A DNA stretch of 32,765 nucleotides from a virus. The translations under genes were made by a program, and so were the position numbers. The notes beneath the pieces are model-generated. The model ran no database searches. It saw only the letters and a list, made by a program, of their open reading frames with translations, and had not been told where the DNA came from. The stretch is taken from IMG/VR virus record IMGVR_UViG_3300049043_000104, positions 1 to 32,765 of that record, one strand, 5' to 3'. Shown here piece by piece: positions 7,345 through 15,875 of this stretch; position 1 is the first letter of the stretch, and the number at the start of each line of letters is the position of its first letter.

Positions 7345-7678
7345 TCAACGGAATTCAGTAAGGCCATTATCTTTACGGGAATAGTGCCCGTCAAAGTGAA
7401 GCAGAAGCATAGCATAATGAATGACTTTCATCAAGATCACGCTTATTGCGACCATCTTTGTCTCCATAGCGACTACCATACTTCAGGATGTTTGCCTGAC
7501 AAAAACCTGCTGCCAAGTTTTTTCGCTGCCATCAGGTCAATCGTTTGAATGTCGCTATAACTATGCCTCATCGTGACCACAGTAGTGACCATTGTAAGTG
7601 CCAGTTCACATAATCCTCAATATCTTTGAGGATTTTATCTTCATCGTATTTCCAGAGATGGTTAGCCGGTTCGCTCAT
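7345..7678 (-). CDS. DUF3310 domain protein
   Basis: About 110 residues: MSEPANHLWKYDEDKILKDI, EDYV, TYNGHYCGHDE, YSDIQTIDLMAA, FCQANILKYGSRYGDKDGRN, KRDL, KVIHYAMLLLHFDGHYSR and DNGLTEFR. The H-Y....IQ.IDL......F...N..KY..RYG.K.G....DL.K..HY core is that of DUF3310 (sometimes called nucleotide kinase-like, without biochemical proof). First clear gene of the gp45 operon, start ATG 7678. Several indels (near 7590, 7520, 7420). Its length is near normal for the family. Confidence 0.7.
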
Positions 7679-7767
7679 TATTAGGGGTTATTTCAATCAA
7701 CAATTCGATCGTCACTGTTCGACGCCACAGTGAATTGATTCCATCGGGATAAGGATACTCGTCCATA

Positions 7768-7798
7768 ATAAAAGGGGAAAGTCATATTAACCTTCCCC
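7768..7798 (-). terminator. Rho-independent terminator after cobS-like gene
   Basis: Minus-strand hairpin GGGGAA...TTCCCC with a GGTTAATATGAC loop region, followed by TTTTATT. Begins directly after the stop of the AAA+ gene at 7801. Confidence 0.8.
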
Positions 7799-7800
7799 AA

Positions 7801-8951
7801 TTATATCAGTCTGACGTCGGGTTCGGTCAACCTCTTTGGTCGGAGTTGGAAATCAACATCCACTTTATCGTACAAGTTCCAGGAACGATTGCTTGGTCTC
7901 ATCATCAAAGCGGTTGACGCACACTTGGAGTGCTTTTAGCTTTATCGTTGAAGATGCGAGTAGGCACGGATGATGTGAACCAGGCGGCGGGTGCTGATGA
8001 TTTCCTCAATACCACCATCATAGAAGGTCTTGCGGATGATGTCCGCCCAATCCACCAGACCGCTTGCAGAAGTCGCGGTCTTCTACGCCAAGGTCCAGAA
8101 GCGACGCCTTCCAGAATCTTCTGCTCAGTCGCAGGAGGAGGATAGGACTGCTCAAAGGTCACAGGAAATCGCTCTAGGAACGCTTCGTTGAGCACGTTGG
8201 TGTCCGATGAAGCTGCCATCGTCAGAACCCTTGCCCTTGGTGTTGGCGGTTGGCGATCACGTTGAATCCTAGCAGCGGGTGTTACAAACCGATTCCAATC
8301 TTCTTTAAGGAACACACCTTTACCTTCAAGAACAGATTGGAGACAGAGAATCTTGTTACTTGCCGAGGTCGATCTCGTCAAGGAGCAATATAGCACCTCG
8401 CTCGGAGGGCCTCAATGACAGGTCCGTTGTGCCAGGCAGTTTCGCCGTTCACAAGACGGAAACCACCAATAAGATCATCTTCGTCGGTTTCTACTGGTAA
8501 TATTAACACGAATCAGATCACGTCCTAGTTGAGCACAAGCTTGCTCCACACTGAACGTTTTACCATTACCCGACAGACCCGTAATAAACGTTGGGTAGAA
8601 AATACGGGACTGAATAATGCTTTTAATATCTTTAAAATTACCAAACTGGACGAAGGTATCATCTTTTTCAGGAATAAGGTTTTGTATGCACGGCAGGTAG
8701 GGCAGGAGGAGCATCACAAAAGTACGCTCAATTTGCTTGAACTTGATGCTTGAGTCACTTCCAGATTCCAGCGACCACGACCAGCTTTAAAAGTCTTCTA
8801 AGACGACTTGAGTTACAGTCCTGATAGGCTACAGACCACGAGACGCACAGAAACCCTTCAGGTCACGAGCTGGTAATTTCTACACCATACAAGTGCTTGA
8901 ATAGATCGTTAATCAGTTGGATCATCGTTCATCGGCAGACTTGCGAGGCAT
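7801..8951 (-). CDS. cobS: CobS-like AAA+ ATPase (MoxR/CobS class)
   Basis: About 383 residues. N-terminus MPRKSADE with a basic DNA-binding-like head (LKGFCASRGL...TVTQ), then TFVQFGNFKDIKSIIQSRIF, YPTFITGLSGNGKTFSVEQA (Walker A GLSGNGKT near 8565-8590), CAQLGRDLIRVNIT, LLLDEIDLASNKILCL-type Walker B (frame-damaged near 8380), LQSVLEGKGVFLKE, NVLNEAFLERFPVTFEQSYP, and C-terminal VDVDFQLRP, LTEPDVRLI. This is the AAA+ ATPase annotated cobS in many cyanophages by resemblance to the cobaltochelatase subunit. The partner VWA protein lies upstream at 9799-11949. More likely a MoxR-type chaperone pair than true cobalamin synthesis. Own promoter at 8985-9013; start ATG 8951. Confidence 0.88.
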
Positions 8952-8984
8952 AATGTAATTAGGTGGTTTGTTTCAACTAAAGTC

Positions 8985-9013
8985 ATTATACAAGACAAAA
9001 GGGAGTCAGTGAA
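8985..9013 (-). promoter_or_regulatory. sigma70-type promoter of cobS-like gene
   Basis: Minus strand TTCACT (9013-9008), 17 bases, TATAAT (8990-8985). The -35 matches four of six and lies within the hairpin of the preceding terminator; -10 is perfect. Confidence 0.6.
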
Positions 9014-9023
9014 GTGCCCCCTG
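8994..9023 (-). terminator. probable Rho-independent terminator
   Basis: Minus-strand GGGGGCA...TGACTCCC with mismatches, followed by TTTTG. The imperfect pairing may come from a sequence error; position between two transcription units supports it. Confidence 0.55.
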
Positions 9024-9032
9024 TGACAAGTT

Positions 9033-9227
9033 TCAGGACTGAACCTGCTGGTTTCGTAACTCATTTAGATAATCCTCACTGCGCAATGTGAGGATTAATA
9101 TCCAGGATAAAATTGCTTTACAATATGCACCAATACCCATCGCAGTAATAGCACTATCACATTTCACCCAAACTTCTTTGGTATCATATTTGACTACGTG
9201 GTCAAATGGAAGTTTAGTCTTCTTCAT
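9033..9227 (-). CDS. small hypothetical protein
   Basis: 64 residues in one open frame: MKKTKLPFDHVVKYDTKEVW, VKCDSAITAMGIGAYCKAIL, SWIL, ending EDYLNELRNQQVQS. Not recognised. Two cysteines and a hydrophobic centre (AMGIGAYCKAILSWIL) that is too short and mixed to call a membrane helix with confidence. A small shift near 9090 may hide a few residues (alternative DINPH). Starts within an ATGA overlap with the gene before it (9224-9227), so the two are translated together. It sits between the CobT-like and CobS-like genes. Confidence 0.55.
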   Translation of the reverse strand: MKKTKLPFDHVVKYDTKEVWVKCDSAITAMGIGAYCKAILSWILILTLRSEDYLNELRNQQVQS

Positions 9228-9771
9228 GAAGTAAATGTTTTATTTTTAACTTCAGTCTCAAACTCACCAGTTCTTCCTGGTTTCATTTTACCAACTCCAA
9301 CGTTTTTACCTTTACCAGGCAAGAGTATTTTGAAGTTCCTTTTAAGTGTAGCAATTCCGCCAGGTTTTCTTTGAATCAACACGGAATCTTGGTCATCTTT
9401 GGATGAACCTTTCACATTACGCTTATGCTTCAATCCACCCTCAGTTCCGAGTTTCTCAATTGTTTTCTTAAACGTCTCTTACCCATTTTGCCAGAAGAAA
9501 CTATATGAGATTTTTTCTCCCACTTCTTCTCTTCTGGAGTTCCTGGATTTTCTGTATAACGTCCAGAAACTTTAGTGGGTCCTGGAAGACCAGCACCCCT
9601 AATTCTTCTTTCAGTTTCTTGCTGACCTTTCTTTATTTTCTGATTTAGACTTATCTCCCCGTTGACCTGAAAGAATCGCCATTCCACCTTTTCAGACTTA
9701 CTCATCACACGAGTAAGAGAAGTCTCTTGAATGGAATAACATTCTAGCATAAATTCGTGAAAAGTCTTCAT
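9224..9771 (-). CDS. conserved basic cyanophage protein, possibly virion-associated
   Basis: About 182 residues. Starts MKTFHEFMLECYSIQETSLT, then RVMSKSE, LSGQRGDKSKSENKERSARN-type basic section, IRGAGLPGPTKVSGRYTENP, GTPEEKK, SHIVSSGKMGKRR, LKHKRNVKGSSKDDQDSVLI, QRKPGGIATLKR, GKGKNVGVGKMKPGRTGEFE and TEVKNKTFTS. Very rich in K, R, S and G with little predicted globular core. The IRG.GLPG.TKV.GRY and SSGKMGKRRF stretches recur in T4-like cyanophages as a conserved hypothetical. A late-type promoter box lies 22 bases before the ATG at 9771, which fits a late, perhaps structural protein. Function unknown. Confidence 0.65.
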
Positions 9772-9792
9772 TTACATAAGCACTCTTTTGAA

Positions 9793-9800
9793 TATTTATC
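9793..9800 (-). promoter_or_regulatory. late-promoter-like GATAAATA
   Basis: GATAAATA on the minus strand, one mismatch from the T4 late octamer, 22 bases before the ATG at 9771. It overlaps the stop codon of the CobT-like gene. Confidence 0.45.
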
Positions 9801-11949
9801 AGGCAACGAGTTTCATAAACTCTCCAAGAATCTTTTTGTTACATTTTTAGACTTCAAACTCTTCACAAACGCAGATTTGATTTGAGTTTTGGTCGCATCA
9901 TCAGCAACTTCAAATTCAGTATCTTGAGAAAGTGCTGTTGCCGAAAGTCCGAAGTAAGAATGATAACCAGACTTTTTAAGAGTAAATGCCTTTTCTTTTT
10001 CCAAGCACCCATCACCTTATCATACTCTGGTCCATAATACCCACAATAACGACGAATAAAATTACCAGCATCACGACCTTCAAGACCACGAATGCCGATG
10101 AAATTCAGTATCAGTAAACTTGTCCCTAAGATTGAGAAGAAACACATCAGTAATTTGATGCCATTCACCAGTCCAGAGATATAGGTCTTTCCAGTTTTAC
10201 GGTCACGCAAGAATGACCCAAATCCAATACCAGCAGTTCCTAGAAAAGGATCTTCCTCCCATTGACGCTTGATTTCACGATGATACTTAATACCACAGGA
10301 CTCACCATCGGTCAAAATCACACATTGAACTTTCTGAAGTTTGTTTTCCTTTTGAAACTTGGGGAGAATCTGATGGAAGAGAAATCAACGCCTCATTTAA
10401 AGGAGTTCCCCGAAAGAGAAAACCCAGAGGAATAGAATAGCGGGCATAGCAGTTGCGTCCAAAAGAATAAGCAAGGCGAAAGATATTCTTCATCTGTTCT
10501 TCCAGAGTCTTACCATTCACTTGACTGGTCAGCAGGTTCATCATAGAAAACCATTCACCAACTTGAATCGAACCATTCCTTTTCTCATAAGCAAGTTCAC
10601 GAAGATTTGCCTTCCCATTTTCATCATAAGAAACCACAGGATAATCAGTTGTGAAAGCATAAACCTCAAACGGAATCGAAACTTTCTTACAAAACCAGGA
10701 CAAGGTTGAAGAGTTGCTTGACAGTATCCAGCATCACATCACACATTGAACCAGACCAGTCCAGACAAACACCAGACCGTGATTCTTACCATCGGCAAGA
10801 GTGGTAACTTTCTTGAACAGGTTTTCGTTGTATTTGTAGGTGTGAAGTTTAGAGCAGTCCAGGAACACCAGTGCGGGCAGTTGTAGCACGAGCATAAGAG
10901 TCTGCTGCCCTACGGCACTCAAACTCTTTCACCAGATAGTTCACTTCTTTTTGAGCAGAACGCTTGAACTCTACAAACTGTTTATCAACTTCACCAAAAA
11001 TATCTTCGGATTTATATCCAGTATTTTCGCAAAAACCATTCCACGATTCCTTACAATTAGAATGAATCTGAGCATTCGGGAACAATCACTTTTTCAAGTC
11101 AAGCTTCAGGCAATTCCAAATAGACATTTTCAGGACCACTATTATTGATCAGATCTTTCAGTGCTTCTTCAAGCGACTCCATCGTCTTGACTTCAGGTTC
11201 CTCATCCTTTTCACCACCCTGATTAGTGGGAGTAGATTGTTGATCCTGTTCAGAAGTTCCACCATAAGAGTCAGTCTCACCAGGTTGTTCCTGATCATCT
11301 TCACCTTCCTGTTGGTCACTAAAGTCAGAAGCAGATTGCTGATTAGAACCACTCTGCTGCGATTCAAGATTATCCAGAGAAGTCTTGGTTTCTTCCTCTT
11401 GCTTGTGCTTACAATACTTGTAGAGTGCCTCTGCGGCAATCGGAACATCAGCAAAGGTTTCAGTATCGGCAATCAGATTGATAATATCAGTCTCTTCACC
11501 ACGCTCAATCGGAACCTGAGTGTAGTTACCAATCTTGAACCACAAATTAGCACGGTCGGCAAGATTCATATTGCTTACATCTTCATCCTGGATTTGAAAG
11601 AAATCCTGATCGGCAAGTTCTTTATATCCGTTGAAAAAAGTCTTTGCCAGACCAGGATAGCGACGCTTCATCAGTTTTTCTACTCGTGCGTCTTCTACAA
11701 CATTCACGAATTGTCCGGGGATATTATAGTCTTTTGTCCAGTCAATATCGGGGTTAGGATGGCGTGGGCTGCCTCATGACTTAACAAAAGGTCATAGACA
11801 GTATTAGATGCTTTCTCCCACATCGGTAAAGTTAATACTCGTGTATGAACATTAAAACAGGCAGTTTCTACTTTTTTATGCTCCACAATCAAATCTTCTG
11901 TTGCAAGAAGACGAGCAAGCATTCCTTTAATTTCAAGATTAACGGTCAT
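9799..11949 (-). CDS. cobT: CobT-like VWA protein with HExxH metallopeptidase motif
   Basis: About 717 residues. N-terminal zincin-like part: MTVNLEIKGMLARLLATEDL, VYDLLLSHEAAHAI with HEAAH encoded at 11764-11778, then VNVVEDARVEKLMKRRYPGL, AKTFFNGYKELADQDFF. Middle acidic, low-complexity linker rich in Q, E, S and D (about 11170-11390). C-terminal von Willebrand A domain with the MIDAS motif LDWSGSM (10744-10763), FCKKVSIPFEVYAFTTDYPV, LSGTPLNEALISL and ILTDGESCGIKYHR, then a GYYGPEYDKVMGAWKK region; end KILGEFMKLVA. Metal-binding VWA plus AAA+ partner (7801-8951) is the CobT/CobS or MoxR/VWA pairing. The N-terminal HExxH with a second E (VVEDARVE) resembles peptidase forms in cyanophages. 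Start ATG 11949 follows a -10 box at 11973-11978. Many frame shifts. Confidence 0.85.
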
Positions 11950-11972
11950 TTGGACTTGTGTGATATGGGAGT

Positions 11973-11978
11973 ATTATA
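11973..11978 (-). promoter_or_regulatory. -10 box of the CobT-like gene promoter
   Basis: TATAAT on the minus strand directly after the T-tract of the terminator at 11980-12005 and 24 bases before the ATG. The -35 position (GTTTCA-like, in the hairpin loop) is poor. Confidence 0.5.
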
Positions 11979-11979
11979 C

Positions 11980-12005
11980 AAAAAAAGAGGGTGGTGAAAC
12001 CCTCT
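11980..12005 (-). terminator. Rho-independent terminator
   Basis: Minus-strand hairpin AGAGGGT...ACCCTCT (seven pairs, short loop TTCACC) followed by a run of seven T. Ends the transcript of the gene at 12031-12689. Confidence 0.9.
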
Positions 12006-12030
12006 GATGTGCCAGTTTGGGAAGTGGTTT

Positions 12031-12689
12031 TCAAAGACCGTATTTCTTTTTCATTTCTTCTCTCGCAGCATCTTCACGGTTTCTGCGCTCACCAAATAAA
12101 TCATCTCTACGTGCTTTTAGACGCTTCCTCATTCTATCCGTTTTTTCTTTTCTTTCACCTGCTGGAAGTCTGGATAGACCACTACTTCTACCTTGATGTT
12201 GATTATCAAGGACATTCCCCGCTTTATAAGTGGTCTTTATACCCCTTGCAATCTGCTTGTCCGATTGGTCTGCTGCTGCTTCAACAATATCCTGCTTCCA
12301 CTCTTCACTCATATTCACCATAATTGCTTCTGCTGCTTCTGGTGTTTCAGCATATCCTTCATCAAGTAAGTGTGAAAGGATGATGTCGTAAATATCTGTT
12401 TGCTCTCCAAGTTCTCCAAGTGCTTTTGCCTTACGAACCTTTTAGGTCTTAAAGCACCTCCGTGCCCCGTTTCTCCATAAGCAGCATCTCTTCTCGCATC
12501 TCTTTCTGGTTTCTTTTCTGGTGTATGAATACCTGCTCTACGGGTAGGTGAAAGTTCTTTCTCTTTTCACTCCTTTCACGATTTTTACGGGCAGTCAGGA
12601 AATCATCTATAGTCATACCTTCATCAAGTTGCTGATTTTCAACAACTTCCATATGCTTCTTGAAGATTGCGAAGTTCTTGTGCGTCCAT
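12031..12689 (-). CDS. conserved cyanophage protein under a late promoter, probably virion-associated
   Basis: About 219 residues. Starts MDAQELRNLQEAY, then MEVVENQQLDEGMTIDDFLT, ARKNRERSEKRK, a basic stretch, LGELGEQTDIYDIILSHLLD, EGYAETPEAAEAIMVNMSEE, WKQDIVEAA, and a very charged C-terminus (RLKARRDDLFGERRNREDAA, REEMKKKYGL). The ILSHLLDEGYA.T...A..IM.NMSEEW...I.E segment is a recurring module in cyanophage structural or maturation proteins. Start ATG 12689 with TTTGTAAG before it; exact late-promoter box 20 bases upstream. Frame shifts near 12645, 12540 and 12440. Function unknown. Confidence 0.75.
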
Positions 12690-12703
12690 CTTACAAATAC
12701 TTT

Positions 12704-12851
12704 TTAGTTATTTATAAATGAAGAAGCGTCCCCGTGTTGGAGACGCTTCTTGAGTGCTTGGCGGCGTGCCTTTGCTTGTCGGAGTGCTTGCGGTTTCAGT
12801 TTCCGCTTTTGTTACCTCTTTAGAGTGGTGTTGCCAATTAGGAAGTTTCAT
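12704..12851 (-). CDS. short basic protein that overlaps the operon terminator
   Basis: Starts MKLPNWQHHSKEVTKAET (ATG 12851 in an ATGA overlap with gp46). After a frame shift it reads QALRQAKARRQALKKRLQHG followed by DASSFINN; without the shift a proline/threonine-rich tail to 12708 results. The first reading looks natural (basic amphipathic helix) and resembles short K/R-rich proteins found after gp46 in other cyanophages. About 48 residues. Its last third is encoded by the terminator hairpin at 12718-12751. Function unknown; a nucleic-acid contact is plausible from charge. Confidence 0.55.
12709..12716 (-). promoter_or_regulatory. exact T4 late promoter TATAAATA
   Basis: TATAAATA on the minus strand, 20 bases before the ATG at 12689 and immediately downstream of the terminator hairpin at 12718-12751. 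Best explained as the gp55-dependent promoter of the 12031-12689 gene. Confidence 0.75.
12718..12751 (-). terminator. hairpin terminator of the gp47-gp46 operon
   Basis: Perfect ten-base arms AAGAAGCGTC and GACGCTTCTT around a TCCAACACGGG loop on the minus strand. Only a short, broken T-tract follows (TTCATTTATA), so termination may be partial. Confidence 0.7.
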
Positions 12852-14581
12852 TCTCCTTGTGCTTGTGAGGACATCATACGGGAAAAACCCTTGACTTTCT
12901 CAAACCTTATGACACTTTCAAATTTGTCATGAAGGTCTGACTTATGAGAGATGACAAATATATTAGCATCTTTAATCACATAACGAATGATCTTTAAGAA
13001 TTCATCGTTCCGAATCCATCAAGTGAAGAAATCAAAAACCTCATCCATAATCAGCAAATTGGTATTAACAGAGTTTTTGACTCTGGCAACTTCTCTCCAA
13101 GTGAAGAGAAGGGCAAGGTCAATTCTCATTTTCTCACCCTCACTGAAGGAACTATAAGAAAAGTCTTCGTGAATGGGTGATTTGACCGTTTCGTTGAATT
13201 CTTCATCCAGATGGAAATTAATATAAAAGTCCATCATCTGTAAGTAACGATTCACCTGCTGATTTATGAACGGAAGATACTTCTTAATTATCTTCGTTTT
13301 AACGCCATCGTCCTTGAGTAGGGAGTAGGCAAAATCGTAATAAACGATTTCTTCTTTTCTTTGAAAGGTCTTCGAATGTTTTTTGGAGATTGGTTTGAAA
13401 TTCTTCTAACTTCTCATGCTCAGTATTTCTGTTTGCAAGGTTTTGGGTAATAGTTTGAATTTCAGATTCAAGTATCTCGTATTTGTCTCTGGTTGAGAGG
13501 AATCCGAGTATTGTTTTGAGAAATCTCATGGTTGAGTTTCGTAATCTCCTTGGATCAGAACTGTGAATTGACGCTCTCGTTCCTGTTCTAACTTTATAGT
13601 CTCCTCTAGTTCTTGAAAACCTTTCTGGAGTTCCTTTGCCTTATTTTGAGCGTCTGTAATTCTATTTAACCGAAACTCTTCTTCAATGGTTTGAGTGCAG
13701 GTGGGGCATACCGTATTTTCTGTGAAAAACTTATGTTCTTTGGTAATCACAGATACCTTCTGTGAGATTTTGCCCTTAAGATTGTTTAGTTTTACTAACT
13801 TATCATCGGCACCAACAACTTCTTCTTGCCCTTTCAGTAAAGTTAAAAATATCCTCCTCAGTCTTGGCATTCTCTGACATATAAATGCCAACTTCGGTGT
13901 CCAAATTGGCAATCTTTTCTTTATTGGCATTTATATTGGCATTTCCACGATTTTCCAACTCCTCAATGAACTCCTGCTGCATTTTCATCTTATCTTTGAG
14001 ATTTTCTTTCTTCAACTCCAAAGATTTAATCTGCTCTTTCTTTCACGTATCTTATCTTTAATGAGATTATTCATCGCAGAAAAAATACTGAATATCCAAA
14101 AGATCTTCAATCACTTCACGACGATGTGCTGTCGTAAGTTGCATAAAAGGAACAAAAGTACTGCTACCCAAAATCACAATTTGAGTAAAAGACTTGTAGT
14201 TTACCTTCAAAATATTCTCTTCAAGAATTCTTTGATTGGCACGATCATCCGCTTCTTTATGTAGAGGAGACTCCATTCACTTCAATATCAAAAATATTTG
14301 GTTTGATGCCACGGCGAACAAGATAATCCCTACTATTGATTGAAAACTCAATCTCTACTAGACAATCCTTTTTCATTAGTCGTATTAACAAGTTGGGGTT
14401 TATTAATACGCCTAAATGGTTTATTAAACAGAACAAAAGTTAGTGCATCTAAAACTGTGGATTTACCTGCACCGTTTGTTCCAATAATTAGATTGGTATG
14501 ATGTTTTTCAAAGTCAACTTCAGTCCACTGGTTACCGGTAGAAAGAAAATTGCGCCATTTAATCTTGTGAAATACTAGCAT
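12848..14581 (-). CDS. 46: recombination endonuclease subunit gp46 (Rad50/SbcC-like)
   Basis: SMC-type ATPase of the Mre11-Rad50-like complex that resects DNA ends for recombination-dependent replication. About 577 residues. N-terminus MLVFHKIKWRNFLSTGNQWT, LIIGTNGAGKSTVLDALTFV (Walker A), then coiled coils with the zinc-hook CPTCTQTIEEEFR (near 13690) and a long E/K/Q-rich second arm. C-terminus FSYSSFSEGEKMRIDLALLF (ABC signature), NTNLLIMDEVFD (Walker B), DANIFVISHKSDLHDKFESV, IRFEKVKGFSRMMSSQAQ. Start ATG 14581 lies inside the end of the DUF3110 gene; the stop overlaps the next ATG (ATGA). Frame shifts near 14360, 14270, 14050, 13830, 13530, 13300 and 13020. Confidence 0.95.
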
Positions 14582-14834
14582 TCTTAGGGGGAATAACGAT
14601 ATCGTCAGGAGTGATCACAGCATAACGGTAATTATACAACTTACAAGTCTTTATGGCAAGCTCATCATCGACTTCCACAACATCCATTACCGTTTTTTCT
14701 TGGTCCTCTAACATCAGGGCATATCGAGTCGCATCATCTTCCTCCTCAAAAAGAAATAAAACTTTTTCACCATATCTGTTTTGCACAGCATACGCACCGT
14801 CGTCTTTTCGATTTTTGAGTGTAAGAAGAAACAT
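14559..14834 (-). CDS. DUF3110 protein, cyanobacterial type
   Basis: One intact frame of 91 residues from ATG 14834: MFLLTLKNRKDDGAYAVQNR, YGEKVLFLFEEEDDATRYAL, MLEDQEKTVMDVVEVDDELA, IKTCKLYNYRYAVITPDDIV and IPPKNAS. This is the DUF3110 layout (hydrophobic strand, EGAY-like turn, FEEEDDA.R.A, VEVDD..AI..C...G..Y.VIT.DD.V.PP), a family found in cyanobacteria, plants and cyanophages. Function not known. It sits between the two subunits of the Mre11-Rad50-like nuclease, coupled to gp47 by TAATG and overlapping gp46 by 23 bases. One of the few genes here without a frame error. Confidence 0.88.
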   Translation of the reverse strand: MFLLTLKNRKDDGAYAVQNRYGEKVLFLFEEEDDATRYALMLEDQEKTVMDVVEVDDELAIKTCKLYNYRYAVITPDDIVIPPKNASISQD

Positions 14835-15875
14835 TATTCTACTTCGCAAGCTTGTCGATACAAATCTTGAAAAATACCTTTAATAATATTTTTATCAAAC
14901 TCAAATTCAGATTCTTCAATGTAACGATTCAAAATAGTTGAGGGTATTTTCATCTTCACCAATTTCAAACTCTTCATTTTCCTGAATTTCAAAATTTTCA
15001 ATAATCTTTAAGTCCTGAATACCCACGGTATAAAGTTTATCAATAAACTTTTCAAAATCTTTTGGTTTGGACTTTTTACGAACAATTACTTTTACAATTT
15101 TATTTGCATACTCTGTAGTATCAAACGTTTGATATGGAGTATCTTCATAATAAACATTATAGAATAATTTATAAGGATTATTGATTGGAGTATGCTCTAG
15201 TGTTTCCGTATCAAAAATATGGAAACCTCTTGTATCGTTTACATCATTCCAATACATCTCATAAGTATTTCCAAGATAGAAAATCTTACCATTATCAGAG
15301 CGAGTATGATAGTGACCTGAAAATACTTTCGTAAACTTGTCGAAAATCTTTGGGTCTAGACCGTGCTCTTCCATTACAAGATTGCGATTCACACGGAAAC
15401 CTTGTAATTCAAGATGACCCATTGCAATCTTTGCTTTTGACTTTTTAATCTGCTTTAAAGTCTCATCATAGTTTTCACTACAAATCCACGGCAGCATCAT
15501 AATATCAATACCACCAACTTTAATTGTTTGTGGAGAATGTAAGTTTTAATATTTGGATAATCTTTAAGTAGTAACTCTGGAGCATTAATTTCTGTAGAGT
15601 TACGAAGAAAATATCATGATTGCCCACAATCATATGAGTTTCATATTTTGAAAGTGGATCTAACACTATTCTACGAGTCCAATCAAGTCCCCAAAAATCA
15701 ATGCTTTTACGATTATCAAAAGCATCTCCCATATGAATCACTGTTGTAATTCCTTCTTTTTCTAAAGTAGGAAAAAACACATTCTTATAAAAGAGTTCAA
15801 AATAATCGTGAAGATACCTGGATGCTTTTCGTGCCGACCAGTGAGTATCCGTCAGTATAGCGCTATGCGAGTCAT
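14834..15875 (-). CDS. 47: recombination endonuclease subunit gp47 (Mre11/SbcD-like)
   Basis: Metallophosphoesterase nuclease that works with gp46 on DNA ends. About 347 residues. Phosphoesterase motifs in order: TDTHWSARKASRYLHDYFEL, VIHMGDAFDNRK, HMIVGNHDIFF, then KIAMGHLELQGFRVNRNL, FSGHYHTRSDNGKIFYLGNT. C-terminal cap: YKLFYNVYYEDTPYQTFDTT, KVIVRKKSKPKDFEKFIDKL and, after a shift near 14940, RYIEESEFEFDKNIIKGIFQ ending DLYRQACEVE. The start ATG 15875 overlaps the gp55 stop (ATGA). Frame shifts near 15850, 15600 and 15510. Length is normal for T4 gp47 (339). Confidence 0.96.

Noticed and set aside
7662-7766. Possible 34-residue ORF starting MDEYPYPDGINSLW
   Set aside because: Its ATG lies immediately after the terminator T-tract with no room for a leader or ribosome site, and nothing supports conservation. 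The 88 bases before the DUF3310 gene are left as intergenic.
11237-11779. Long plus-strand open frame of 180 residues opposite the CobT-like gene
   Set aside because: It is the mirror of an acidic low-complexity region; the protein has no recognisable motif, and the minus strand carries clear CobT-like coding.
7801-11949. Literal cobalamin (cobaltochelatase) synthesis for the CobS/CobT pair
   Set aside because: No CobN-like large subunit or other B12 gene is in the window, and the HExxH domain is not part of that role. Kept only as family names.
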